Shown here: positions 1 through 6,830 of the stretch, piece after piece
Numbering within the stretch: the stretch's first letter is position 1
Layout: each line of letters begins with the position of its first letter
Assembly (NCBI GenBank): GCA_030648135.1
Contig: JAUSIF010000394.1
Span: 1 to 7,137, forward strand
Source of the DNA: Xanthobacteraceae bacterium
Lineage (GTDB): Bacteria > Pseudomonadota > Alphaproteobacteria > Rhizobiales > Xanthobacteraceae
DNA: 7,137 nucleotides
Direction of reading: 5' to 3'
The notes under the pieces: model-generated
What the model was told of the DNA's origin: nothing
Seen by the model: the letters and a program-made list of their open reading frames with translations, nothing else
The model's database searches: none
Position numbers and translations under genes: made by a program

Positions 1-1136
1 TCCGGTTCGAGCGAACAGGTCGCATAGACCAAAAGGCCGCCGGGGCGCGTCAGCCCGGCGGCGCGATCAAGCAGGCGGGCCTGAAGGCCGGCGAGGGCCA
101 CCAGATCCTCGGGGTGCTTCTGCCAGGGTACGTCGGGATGCCGCCGGATGGTGCCGGTGGCCGAACAAGGTGCGTCGAGAAGGACGGCGTCAAAGGGGCC
201 GGCGCGCCATTCGGTCGCGTCGGCGAGCACCGTTTCCGCGCAAAGACTTAAGCGGACGAGATTGGCTTTGAGGCGTTCCAATCGCGGCGCGGAACGCTCG
301 ACGGCGACGACGCGGGCGCCCGCCGCCGCAAGTTGCGCGGTCTTCCCGCCCGGCGCGGCGCAGAGATCGGCGACCGAAACTCCTTCGAGCGGCCCCAACA
401 GACGCGCGGGCAGGCTCGCGGCCATGTCCTGCACCCACCATTCGCCTTCGGCGTAACCGGGCAAGGCCGCGACCGGACCACGGGACAGAAGGCGCACGCT
501 GCCGGTCGGAAGCAGGCGTCCGCCGAGCCGTTCGGCCCAGAGCGCCGCGTCCCGTTTCACCGTGAGGTCGAGCGGCGGCTCATGGGCATGGGCGGCTGCG
601 ATCGCCGCCGCGGTCGCGGCGCCATAATTGCGCCGCCAGCGCTCGAGCAGCCAGGTTGGCGTGTCGAGCGCCACGGGATCGAGCTTGGACAGGCGCTCGC
701 GGCCCTCACGGGCGAGGCGGCGCAGCACCGCGTTGACGAGGCCGGTGTAGCGCTTACCCATCCGATCCTCGGCGGCGAGCCGTACGGAGAGATCGACCGC
801 GGCATGGTCCGGCACGTCGAGGAAGAGAATCTGCGCCGCGCCGATGAATAGCGCCGCCTCGATGCGCGGCGCGTCCTTCGGCAAGCCGCTGGTGAGAACG
901 GCGTCGATCAGTGCCCGCAGGGTGCCGAGCCGGCGCAGGCTCGTCGCCACCAGCATGCGCACCAGCGCCCGGTCGCGCTCCGCAAGCGATCCAAGGCCCA
1001 CCAGACCCGTCGCGGGATCGAGCAATTCATCGAGCGGACGGCGGCGGTGCAGCACCGCGGTGAGCGCTTGCGCCGCGAGACTCCGGCTCGCGAGGCCGGG
1101 CGCATCGGCGCGCGCTGTCTCCGGCGTGCTGGTCAC
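1..1136 (-). CDS. rsmB: 16S rRNA (cytosine-C5)-methyltransferase RsmB, 3' end cut by window edge
   Basis: RsmB methylates a cytosine of 16S rRNA (C967 in E. coli) at C5 using S-adenosylmethionine. The visible 378 codons begin at a GTG and run open off the left edge. Residues about 17-150 look like the NusB-type RNA-binding domain. The SAM-binding motif I, DLCAAPGGKT, is at 257-266. Motif IV, DAPCSATG, is at 321-328 with Cys324, and motif VI, ATCSLEP, has Cys374; these are the paired cysteines of RNA m5C methyltransferases. The family is usually about 430 residues, so roughly 50 C-terminal residues are missing. The GTG start is chosen because GAGGAG lies 9 nt upstream and no in-frame ATG precedes it for at least 45 nt. 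The ATG at 1153 is in another frame and meets a TGA after six codons. It is divergent from the DUF1674 gene. Confidence 0.95.
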   Translation of the reverse strand, partial: MTSTPETARADAPGLASRSLAAQALTAVLHRRRPLDELLDPATGLVGLGSLAERDRALVRMLVATSLRRLGTLRALIDAVLTSGLPKDAPRIEAALFIGAAQILFLDVPDHAAVDLSVRLAAEDRMGKRYTGLVNAVLRRLAREGRERLSKLDPVALDTPTWLLERWRRNYGAATAAAIAAAHAHEPPLDLTVKRDAALWAERLGGRLLPTGSVRLLSRGPVAALPGYAEGEWWVQDMAASLPARLLGPLEGVSVADLCAAPGGKTAQLAAAGARVVAVERSAPRLERLKANLVRLSLCAETVLADATEWRAGPFDAVLLDAPCSATGTIRRHPDVPWQKHPEDLVALAGLQARLLDRAAGLTRPGGLLVYATCSLEP

Positions 1137-1145
1137 GAGTGCGGG

Positions 1146-1151
1146 CTCCTC
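1146..1151 (-). promoter_or_regulatory. Shine-Dalgarno sequence of rsmB
   Basis: On the minus strand GAGGAG sits 9 nt before the GTG codon at 1136. It decides the start, since the nearby ATG at 1153 opens only a six-codon frame and the rsmB frame has no closer alternative. Confidence 0.7.
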
Positions 1152-1177
1152 ATAGACTGCGCGATGCCGTGTCGGCC

Positions 1178-1194
1178 TTCCGCGCCGCGCGGAA
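1178..1194. repeat. Perfect inverted repeat (8-1-8) between rsmB and the DUF1674 gene
   Basis: The sequence TTCCGCGCCGCGCGGAA is a perfect 8-bp dyad around one central base; allowing one bulged A, it extends to about 10 bp per arm (1176-1197). It lies 42 bases upstream of the rsmB start and about 100 upstream of the divergent gene, where an operator could act on both. No T-run follows on either strand, so it is not a terminator. In GC-rich DNA such dyads also arise by chance, so a regulatory role is only inferred. Confidence 0.4.
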
Positions 1195-1263
1195 AGGATG
1201 GGATCAGGTTAGAGCCCTTGCAAGCAGGCAGCGGAATACCCGAGCCTAACCAAGTCAGGCTTG

Positions 1264-1282
1264 ACCGGCCGCCGCGGCCGGT
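1264..1282. repeat. Perfect inverted repeat (8-3-8) just upstream of the DUF1674 gene
   Basis: ACCGGCCG and CGGCCGGT flank a three-base centre, ending 13 bases before the ATG at 1296. If transcribed it could form a hairpin close to the ribosome binding site GAAGG at 1287-1291. It is entirely G/C in the core, so chance or codon-like bias is possible. No T-run follows it. Confidence 0.35.
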
Positions 1283-1295
1283 GTTCGAAGGTGCC

Positions 1296-1496
1296 ATGGA
1301 CGCGACAACCCCACGCACTGAACCGCGCCGCCGCTCTGCCGCCGCCGAGCGGGCGCTCGCGGAAGCAGCATCCCGCCGGGCGAAAATCGACGCGGCCGTG
1401 CAGGTCATGCCGCGGGAGCGCGGCGGCCGCTCCGGCCCGGAGCCCGTGCGTTATGGCGACTGGGAGGTCAAGGGAATCGCAAGCGACTTCTCGTGA
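1296..1496 (+). CDS. DUF1674 / SDHAF4-like succinate dehydrogenase assembly factor
   Basis: A 66-residue protein ending in GPEPVRYGDWEVKGIASDF (residues 47-65), the signature C-terminus of the DUF1674 family, to which the eukaryotic factor SDHAF4/Sdh8 belongs. SDHAF4 binds the flavinated SdhA subunit during complex II assembly; extending that role to this bacterial protein is inference from family membership. The N-terminal two thirds is basic and Ala-rich with no recognisable fold, and there is no signal peptide or membrane segment, which fits a cytoplasmic chaperone. The ATG at 1296 is chosen because GAAGG lies 4 nt before it and it gives the usual short family length. An in-frame GTG at 1281 would add five residues. 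The stop codon overlaps the GTG start of the following gene by 4 nt, so the two are probably co-translated. Confidence 0.88.
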   Translation: MDATTPRTEPRRRSAAAERALAEAASRRAKIDAAVQVMPRERGGRSGPEPVRYGDWEVKGIASDFS

Positions 1497-2173
1497 CCAA
1501 AGCATTCCGCCCGGTCTGGTTCACGATCCTGCTCGCGGTGACGGGCGCGGTGCTAGGCTTGCTTTTGATCGATTACATCTCGCCATTCGATCTTGCCCGC
1601 CCGCCGAATTTCTTCACCAAGCTTCATCTCCAGCTTCTGAAAGGGGATCCGGAGCGTTGCTTTGCCGCGCTCGATCGCAACCGGGTCGATTACCGGCGCG
1701 CGGAGCCGGAGCATCTCAAGAACGGTTGCGGGTACGACGATGCCGCCAATCTGCAGAACTCCGAGATCAAATACGGCAGCCACATCATGCTGAGGTGTCC
1801 CGCACTCTTGGGGATACTGTTATGGGAGCGCCACGTGCTCATGCCCGCGGCGGAGAAACATTTTGGGCGAAAGCTCGTCTCCGTCCGTCATATCGGCACC
1901 TACTCGTGCCGCAGCATCAACCGGAAGAAGGGCGAACGCCTCAGCGAACATGCCTATGCCAATGCCATCGACATCGCGGGCTTCGCCATCCAGGGCGTGC
2001 CGCAAATCACCATGGAACGCGACTGGAAGGACACTGCGGCGAAGGGCCGCTTTCTACGCGACGTGCGCGACGGCGCCTGCCGGATTTTCGGCGTGGTGCT
2101 GTCGCCCGATCATGATCCTGGGCACAGCAATCACTTCCATCTCGATATGAGCTTCGCGGACATCTGCGGCTGA
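1493..2173 (+). CDS. Extensin-like family protein, membrane-anchored, putative peptidoglycan hydrolase fold
   Basis: A 226-residue protein of the extensin-like C-terminal family (Pfam extensin-like_C, as I recall it). Residues about 8-27 are one hydrophobic segment without an obvious cleavage site, suggesting an N-terminal anchor with the rest in the periplasm. SEHAYANAIDIAGF at 151-164 and HSNHFHLDM at 211-219 resemble the zinc site of M15/LAS metallopeptidases, with His153, Asp160 and His214 or His216 as candidate ligands. Six cysteines (56, 79, 102, 139, 196, 225), most in family-typical contexts such as LRCP, YSCR and GACR, could form disulfides outside the cytoplasm. The GTG start overlaps the DUF1674 stop as GTGA, and no strong Shine-Dalgarno precedes it, so translational coupling is likely. 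Peptidoglycan cleavage is inferred from the fold signature. The name extensin is historical and does not imply a plant-type wall protein. Confidence 0.85.
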   Translation: MTKAFRPVWFTILLAVTGAVLGLLLIDYISPFDLARPPNFFTKLHLQLLKGDPERCFAALDRNRVDYRRAEPEHLKNGCGYDDAANLQNSEIKYGSHIMLRCPALLGILLWERHVLMPAAEKHFGRKLVSVRHIGTYSCRSINRKKGERLSEHAYANAIDIAGFAIQGVPQITMERDWKDTAAKGRFLRDVRDGACRIFGVVLSPDHDPGHSNHFHLDMSFADICG

Positions 2174-2236
2174 GAGCGAGACGGATAGCGGACCTTTCTC
2201 ACGCCGACCATCACATCAAAGGGTGACACCCGACTT

Positions 2237-2257
2237 CCAAGACGGTAGCTATCTTGG
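2237..2257. repeat. Inverted repeat upstream of the CFA synthase gene
   Basis: CCAAGA at 2237-2242 is mirrored by TCTTGG at 2252-2257 around nine bases, inside the 105-base gap 2174-2278. It ends 21 bases before the TTG start, so it could be an operator or a 5' leader hairpin. I see no convincing promoter hexamers in this gap and no T-run that would make a terminator for the upstream gene. Confidence 0.3.
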
Positions 2258-2266
2258 CGCGCAACC

Positions 2267-2272
2267 AGAGGA
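2267..2272 (+). promoter_or_regulatory. Shine-Dalgarno that sets a TTG start for the CFA synthase
   Basis: AGAGGA lies 6 nt before the TTG at 2279. The reading frame is closed by TAG at 2246-2248, and the next in-frame ATG (about residue 63) would remove part of the N-terminal domain. The ribosome site therefore decides for the TTG. Confidence 0.65.
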
Positions 2273-2278
2273 CTGGTC

Positions 2279-3574
2279 TTGGGTACCGCACAACGGCTCG
2301 CCACTTTCAAACGGCTCATCGCCCATGCGCGCGAGCAGATCGGGCTCGATCTCGGCTTCGTGCTGTGGGACGGCTCCATCGTCCCCGCCGATCTCGCTGC
2401 GGACGCGGTCGCGATCAGCATCGCCGACGAGGGGGCGGTGGCGGCGCTGATCCGCCGGCCGAACATGGAAACGCTCTCCAATCTTTGGGTTGCTGCGCGC
2501 ATCGACATCCGCAACGGCTCGATTTTCGATCTGGTCGCGCAGCGGCCCAAGGTGAGGACCAAGAAGTTTCTGAAGAGTCTCGACAAGCGTCTGCTGCTGG
2601 AGACGGTGCTGAGGTTCCTGTTTTTGCCGCGTGGCGGTCCGTGGCCGCTCGAGACCCAACCGGACGAACGTCCGAGCGACGGCAGCCCCGAGGAGAACAA
2701 GAAGAACATCGGCTATCACTACGACGTCTCGAACGCGTTCTACGCGCTCTGGCTCGATAAGGAGATGGTCTACACCTGCGCCTATTGCACCGATTGGGAC
2801 AACGACATCGATCGGATGCAGCAGGACAAGCTGGAAATCATTTGCCGCAAGCTACGGCTGAAGCCGGGCGAGCACATGCTCGACGTCGGCTGCGGCTGGG
2901 GCGCGCTGTCGTGCTATGCCGCGCAGCATTACGGCGTGACCGCTTACGCGGTGACGCTCTCGGAACAGCAGGTCGCCTATGGACAGGAAAAGATCGCGCG
3001 CCTCGGCCTACAGGGTCGGGTAAAGATCGAGCTGAAAGATTATTCGACCGTCGAAGGCCAGTTCGACAAGGTCGCGGCCATCGGCATCCAGGAACATATC
3101 GGCATCGACAATTACCCGAAATATTACCGCACCATCCAACGGGTGCTGAAGCCCGACGGCCTCTTCCTCCACCACGCCATCACCCGGCCGGCCAAGCGTG
3201 ACGAACGCACGTTCCGCCGCAAGCGCGCGGAATTCGCGCTCCTCACCAAGTACATCTTTCCCGGCGGCGAACTCGATCATATCGGCAACACGGTGGCCAT
3301 GCTGGAGCGCAACGGTTTCGAGGTGCACGACGTCGAGGGCTGGCGCGAACATTATCAGCGCACCTGCAAGCACTGGCACGATCGGCTGCTCGCCAATTAC
3401 GACGCCGCGGTACGCGAGGTCGGCACGGTGAAGACGCGGTTGTGGCTGGTGTATCTCGCCGCCTGCTCGATCGCCTTCGAGCGCAACGGCGTCTGCTTGT
3501 ATCAGACGCTGTCTTCGAAGCGGCATCGCGGTCCGTCGGGCCTGCCGCCGACGCGGGCCGATCTCTATCGTTGA
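2279..3574 (+). CDS. cfa: Cyclopropane-fatty-acyl-phospholipid synthase family methyltransferase
   Basis: This 431-residue enzyme would transfer a methylene from S-adenosylmethionine to the double bond of unsaturated acyl chains of membrane phospholipids, a change tied to stationary phase and to acid or osmotic stress. Residues 1 to about 125 form the N-terminal lipid-facing domain. The catalytic domain opens with NIGYHYDVSNAFYALWLD at 143-160. MVYTCAYC at 163-170 holds Cys167, equivalent to E. coli Cys139. LDVGCGWG at 201-208 binds SAM. Glu272 in IQEHIG, His298/299 in FLHHAITR and Tyr359 in REHYQR match the bicarbonate and active-site residues of E. coli Cfa. The ending GLPPTRADLYR is typical of alphaproteobacterial relatives. 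Unusual points are IQEHIG where many homologues have MFEHVG, and Cys170 where an aromatic residue is common. No signal peptide is seen, so it is cytoplasmic or peripheral to the inner membrane. A relative acting on another lipid cannot be excluded. Confidence 0.92.
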   Translation: MGTAQRLATFKRLIAHAREQIGLDLGFVLWDGSIVPADLAADAVAISIADEGAVAALIRRPNMETLSNLWVAARIDIRNGSIFDLVAQRPKVRTKKFLKSLDKRLLLETVLRFLFLPRGGPWPLETQPDERPSDGSPEENKKNIGYHYDVSNAFYALWLDKEMVYTCAYCTDWDNDIDRMQQDKLEIICRKLRLKPGEHMLDVGCGWGALSCYAAQHYGVTAYAVTLSEQQVAYGQEKIARLGLQGRVKIELKDYSTVEGQFDKVAAIGIQEHIGIDNYPKYYRTIQRVLKPDGLFLHHAITRPAKRDERTFRRKRAEFALLTKYIFPGGELDHIGNTVAMLERNGFEVHDVEGWREHYQRTCKHWHDRLLANYDAAVREVGTVKTRLWLVYLAACSIAFERNGVCLYQTLSSKRHRGPSGLPPTRADLYR

Positions 3575-3590
3575 GCTTGGCGCGGTCCGC

Positions 3591-3607
3591 TGTCGCTCAC
3601 CGCGACA
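3591..3607. other. Short hairpin between convergent cfa and L,D-transpeptidase genes
   Basis: TGTCGC and GCGACA pair perfectly around TCACC, spanning the stop codon of the minus-strand gene and beginning 17 bases after the cfa stop. The two convergent genes are only 22 bases apart, so a shared terminator is expected here. Neither strand has a T-run after the stem, so it is a weak candidate or would need Rho. Confidence 0.25.
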
Positions 3608-4127
3608 CGACCACCGGCGTTCCGACCGCGACGCGGCCGTAGAGGTCGACGATGTCGTGATTGTACATGCGGATGCAGCCGTAGGAGACGAAGCCACCGA
3701 CCGAGCCCGGCACGTTGGTGCCGTGAATGGCGTATTGCCCGCCGGAGAGCGTCATCGCCGCAGCGCCCATGGGATTGCGGGGACTGCCGCCCGGGATCAG
3801 GTCCGGCAGCGAGGGCTTGTCGCGCTTGACCTCGGCGGGCGGCGACCAGTCCGGCCGCAGATACTTGCCGTCGATGCGGGTCGCGCCGGCCCATTGCTTG
3901 CCGGCCTTGCCGACGCCGACCGGATAGCGCAGCGCGCGTCCGTCGCCGAGCACGTAATAGAGCTTCCGTTCCCCGGTCTTGATGACGATGGTGCCGCCGT
4001 GGGCGCCGTCGAAACGCACGATCTCGCCGGCGTGCGCCGGCGCCCATACGAAGGCAATCGCCACGGCAGCGATTGCGGCGGCTGGGTTAAACCGGCGGAA
4101 CACGCTTGTTAACCAACGCGCGGACAT
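3597..4127 (-). CDS. Exported L,D-transpeptidase (YkuD domain)
   Basis: This 176-residue protein would form 3-3 peptidoglycan cross-links, or attach proteins to peptidoglycan, in the periplasm. A basic start (SARWLTSVFRR) followed by an Ala/Val-rich segment and the AHA site predicts signal peptide cleavage after about residue 33. The YkuD fold follows from about residue 46 to the end. The catalytic signature is complete: HGTN at 135-138 with His135, then SYGCIRM at 148-154 with nucleophile Cys151 and the following Asn-His-Asp. No LysM or PG_binding domain is present, so this is the minimal, single-domain form common in Rhizobiales, where many paralogues exist; which one this is cannot be told. 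The start may be ATG at 4127 or the adjacent in-frame GTG at 4130. Neither has a good Shine-Dalgarno. It lies downstream of acs on the same strand but is separated from it by a strong terminator, so it probably has its own promoter. Confidence 0.92.
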   Translation of the reverse strand: MSARWLTSVFRRFNPAAAIAAVAIAFVWAPAHAGEIVRFDGAHGGTIVIKTGERKLYYVLGDGRALRYPVGVGKAGKQWAGATRIDGKYLRPDWSPPAEVKRDKPSLPDLIPGGSPRNPMGAAAMTLSGGQYAIHGTNVPGSVGGFVSYGCIRMYNHDIVDLYGRVAVGTPVVVSR

Positions 4128-4136
4128 CACGAGTCT

Positions 4137-4146
4137 ATCTTATCCG
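4137..4146 (-). promoter_or_regulatory. CGGATAAGAT motif directly before the L,D-transpeptidase start; possible -10
   Basis: Minus-strand CGGATAAGAT is followed by AGACTC and the GTG-ATG start. TAAGAT matches the -10 consensus at four of six positions and would place transcription start at about 4130, giving an almost leaderless message, which fits the lack of a Shine-Dalgarno. No acceptable -35 exists at 16-18 bases spacing, so the call is weak. The same ten bases occur before the DUF1761 gene. Confidence 0.25.
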
Positions 4147-4193
4147 CATGATTTGTGTGGATGGCGGGATTCCGCGAATAACGTGAACGACGG

Positions 4194-4222
4194 AAAAACC
4201 AAGGGCGCGCCGGAGCGCGCCC
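4194..4222 (-). terminator. Rho-independent terminator of acs
   Basis: On the minus strand, 24 bases after the acs stop, GGGCGCGC and GCGCGCCC form a perfect 8-bp G/C stem around TCCG, followed by TTGGTTTTT. This is a textbook intrinsic terminator. It separates acs from the downstream L,D-transpeptidase gene. Confidence 0.88.
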
Positions 4223-4246
4223 TCAACTGCATCGAATCCGAACCGG

Positions 4247-6193
<1,947 letters not shown>

Positions 6194-6197
6194 CGTA

Positions 6198-6206
6198 CTC
6201 CTCCCC
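6198..6206 (-). promoter_or_regulatory. Strong Shine-Dalgarno of acs
   Basis: Minus-strand GGGGAGGAG lies 4 nt before the ATG at 6193. It fixes the start and predicts efficient translation. Confidence 0.8.
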
Positions 6207-6221
6207 TTAGCCCCTGCTCGA

Positions 6222-6237
6222 GCCGGCTCACGCCGGC
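6222..6237 (-). other. Hairpin in the predicted acs 5' leader
   Basis: GCCGGC, GTGA, GCCGGC on the minus strand form a 6-bp stem with a four-base loop inside the roughly 63-base leader between the predicted transcription start and the ribosome binding site. GCCGGC is itself palindromic, so alternative pairings exist. No T-run follows on the minus strand, so it is not an attenuator terminator. It may affect mRNA stability or have no role. Confidence 0.3.
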
Positions 6238-6262
6238 CTCCGACTTTTTCCCGATTGGAAGC

Positions 6263-6291
6263 ATTATGCGAAGGCGCCCTTGGCGCGACAA
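6263..6291 (-). promoter_or_regulatory. Sigma70-type promoter of acs
   Basis: On the minus strand TTGTCG (6286-6291) and CATAAT (6263-6268) are separated by exactly 17 bases. They match the -35 and -10 consensus at four and five of six positions. The predicted start near 6256 leaves a leader of about 63 bases to the acs ATG. No other pair this good was seen in the 149-base gap. Confidence 0.6.
6274..6286. promoter_or_regulatory. Inverted repeat in the acs promoter spacer; candidate operator
   Basis: GCGCC, CTT, GGCGC is a perfect 5-3-5 dyad lying between the -35 and -10 hexamers, touching the -35 by one base. A repressor bound here would block RNA polymerase. The arms are short and all G/C, so chance is a real alternative. 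Confidence 0.3.
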
Positions 6292-6323
6292 GGCGAGGGC
6301 GCTGCGACTTTAGTTGCCTGAAA

Positions 6324-6358
6324 AGCCTTCGCCTCTAAGCCTTTACATGCCGAAGGCT
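6324..6358 (-). terminator. Possible terminator at the 3' end of the DUF1761 gene
   Basis: On the minus strand AGCCTTCG (in the last codons) pairs perfectly over 8 bp with CGAAGGCT downstream of the TAA stop, and the second arm runs directly into TTTTC. The loop is long (19 bases) and the T-run short, so this is weaker than the acs terminator. It would insulate acs from the DUF1761 gene. Confidence 0.4.
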
Positions 6359-6753
6359 CCGAGTATCGCTCCCATGACGATGAGGACGCCGAGCCAATGG
6401 CCGCCGTCGATCACGCTGAGCATGGGTTTCCGCCTGCCGAAGCCGTTGTTGACCGCGATCGTCGTCGCCACGAATCCGAGCCACAACAGCGCACCGGAGA
6501 TAGCCCCGTTCTTGATCGTCACTTGCCCGGGCCCGAGATGGGCGAGTACGCCCGCGAGCATCCAGGCCATGATCAGCTCGGCGAAGATGGTGATGGCGTA
6601 GAGATTGATCGGATGGCCCTTGACGGCCGATTTCTTCACGCCACTGGCCGCCAGCCACCATTTGGACAGCACGCGATAATAGATGCCGCCAAAAATGAAG
6701 GCGGCAGCGGCGGCGACGATGATCGCGAGATAGTTCACGCCCGTATAGTTCAT
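6343..6753 (-). CDS. DUF1761 family four-helix membrane protein
   Basis: A 136-residue integral inner-membrane protein with four hydrophobic segments, at about residues 7-26, 49-73, 80-101 and 113-135. The first has the Ala-rich run AIIVAAAAAFIFGGIYY, and the fourth contains the sequence HWLGVLIVMGAILG. The overall pattern, with polar His/Lys stretches between helices, matches what I know of the DUF1761 family, whose function is unknown. No catalytic or metal motif is evident. The start is taken as the ATG at 6753 because GGGAGGAG immediately precedes it; an in-frame TTG at 6774 would add seven residues but would put that ribosome site inside the gene. A promoter candidate lies 34-62 bases upstream. 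It is codirectional with the EVE gene upstream and acs downstream, but probably transcribed separately. No functional link to acs can be claimed. Confidence 0.82.
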   Translation of the reverse strand: MNYTGVNYLAIIVAAAAAFIFGGIYYRVLSKWWLAASGVKKSAVKGHPINLYAITIFAELIMAWMLAGVLAHLGPGQVTIKNGAISGALLWLGFVATTIAVNNGFGRRKPMLSVIDGGHWLGVLIVMGAILGAFGM

Positions 6754-6756
6754 CAG

Positions 6757-6764
6757 CTCCTCCC
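6757..6764 (-). promoter_or_regulatory. Shine-Dalgarno that sets the DUF1761 start
   Basis: GGGAGGAG ends 3 nt before the ATG at 6753 (GGGAGG is 5 nt away). This favours the ATG over the upstream TTG at 6774. Confidence 0.7.
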
Positions 6765-6786
6765 AGTCCCACAACGGATTTGAGTG

Positions 6787-6815
6787 ATCTTATCCGGTCG
6801 CAAGCGCCGCGTCAG
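6787..6815 (-). promoter_or_regulatory. Candidate promoter of the DUF1761 gene
   Basis: Minus-strand CTGACG (6810-6815) and TAAGAT (6787-6792) lie 17 bases apart, each with four of six consensus matches. Transcription would begin near 6780, leaving a leader of about 27 bases to the ATG. It sits in the 77-base gap after the EVE gene, where no intrinsic terminator is evident, so readthrough from that gene is also possible. Confidence 0.4.
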
Positions 6816-6830
6816 CTTGTGACTTGGAAT

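Noticed and set aside
333..1155. Plus-strand open frames of 172 and 103 codons at the left end
   Set aside because: They are antisense to rsmB, whose NusB and methyltransferase motifs are continuous across the same region.
1261..2115. 284-codon plus-strand open frame over the DUF1674 and extensin-like genes
   Set aside because: It is a shifted frame of two genes with recognised family motifs and reads as Arg/Pro-rich noise.
3008..3697. 229-codon minus-strand open frame antisense to the CFA synthase
   Set aside because: It overlaps both cfa and the L,D-transpeptidase gene, has no ribosome site advantage and no recognisable domain.
4131..4238. Three GANTC sites (4131-4135, 4168-4172, 4234-4238) near the L,D-transpeptidase start, possible CcrM/GcrA control
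   Set aside because: GANTC also occurs repeatedly inside acs, about as often as chance predicts, so the local cluster is not persuasive.
6222..6248. Plus-strand hairpin followed by CTCCGACTTTTT, resembling a terminator
   Set aside because: No plus-strand gene ends here, and the T-run is separated from the stem by six bases.
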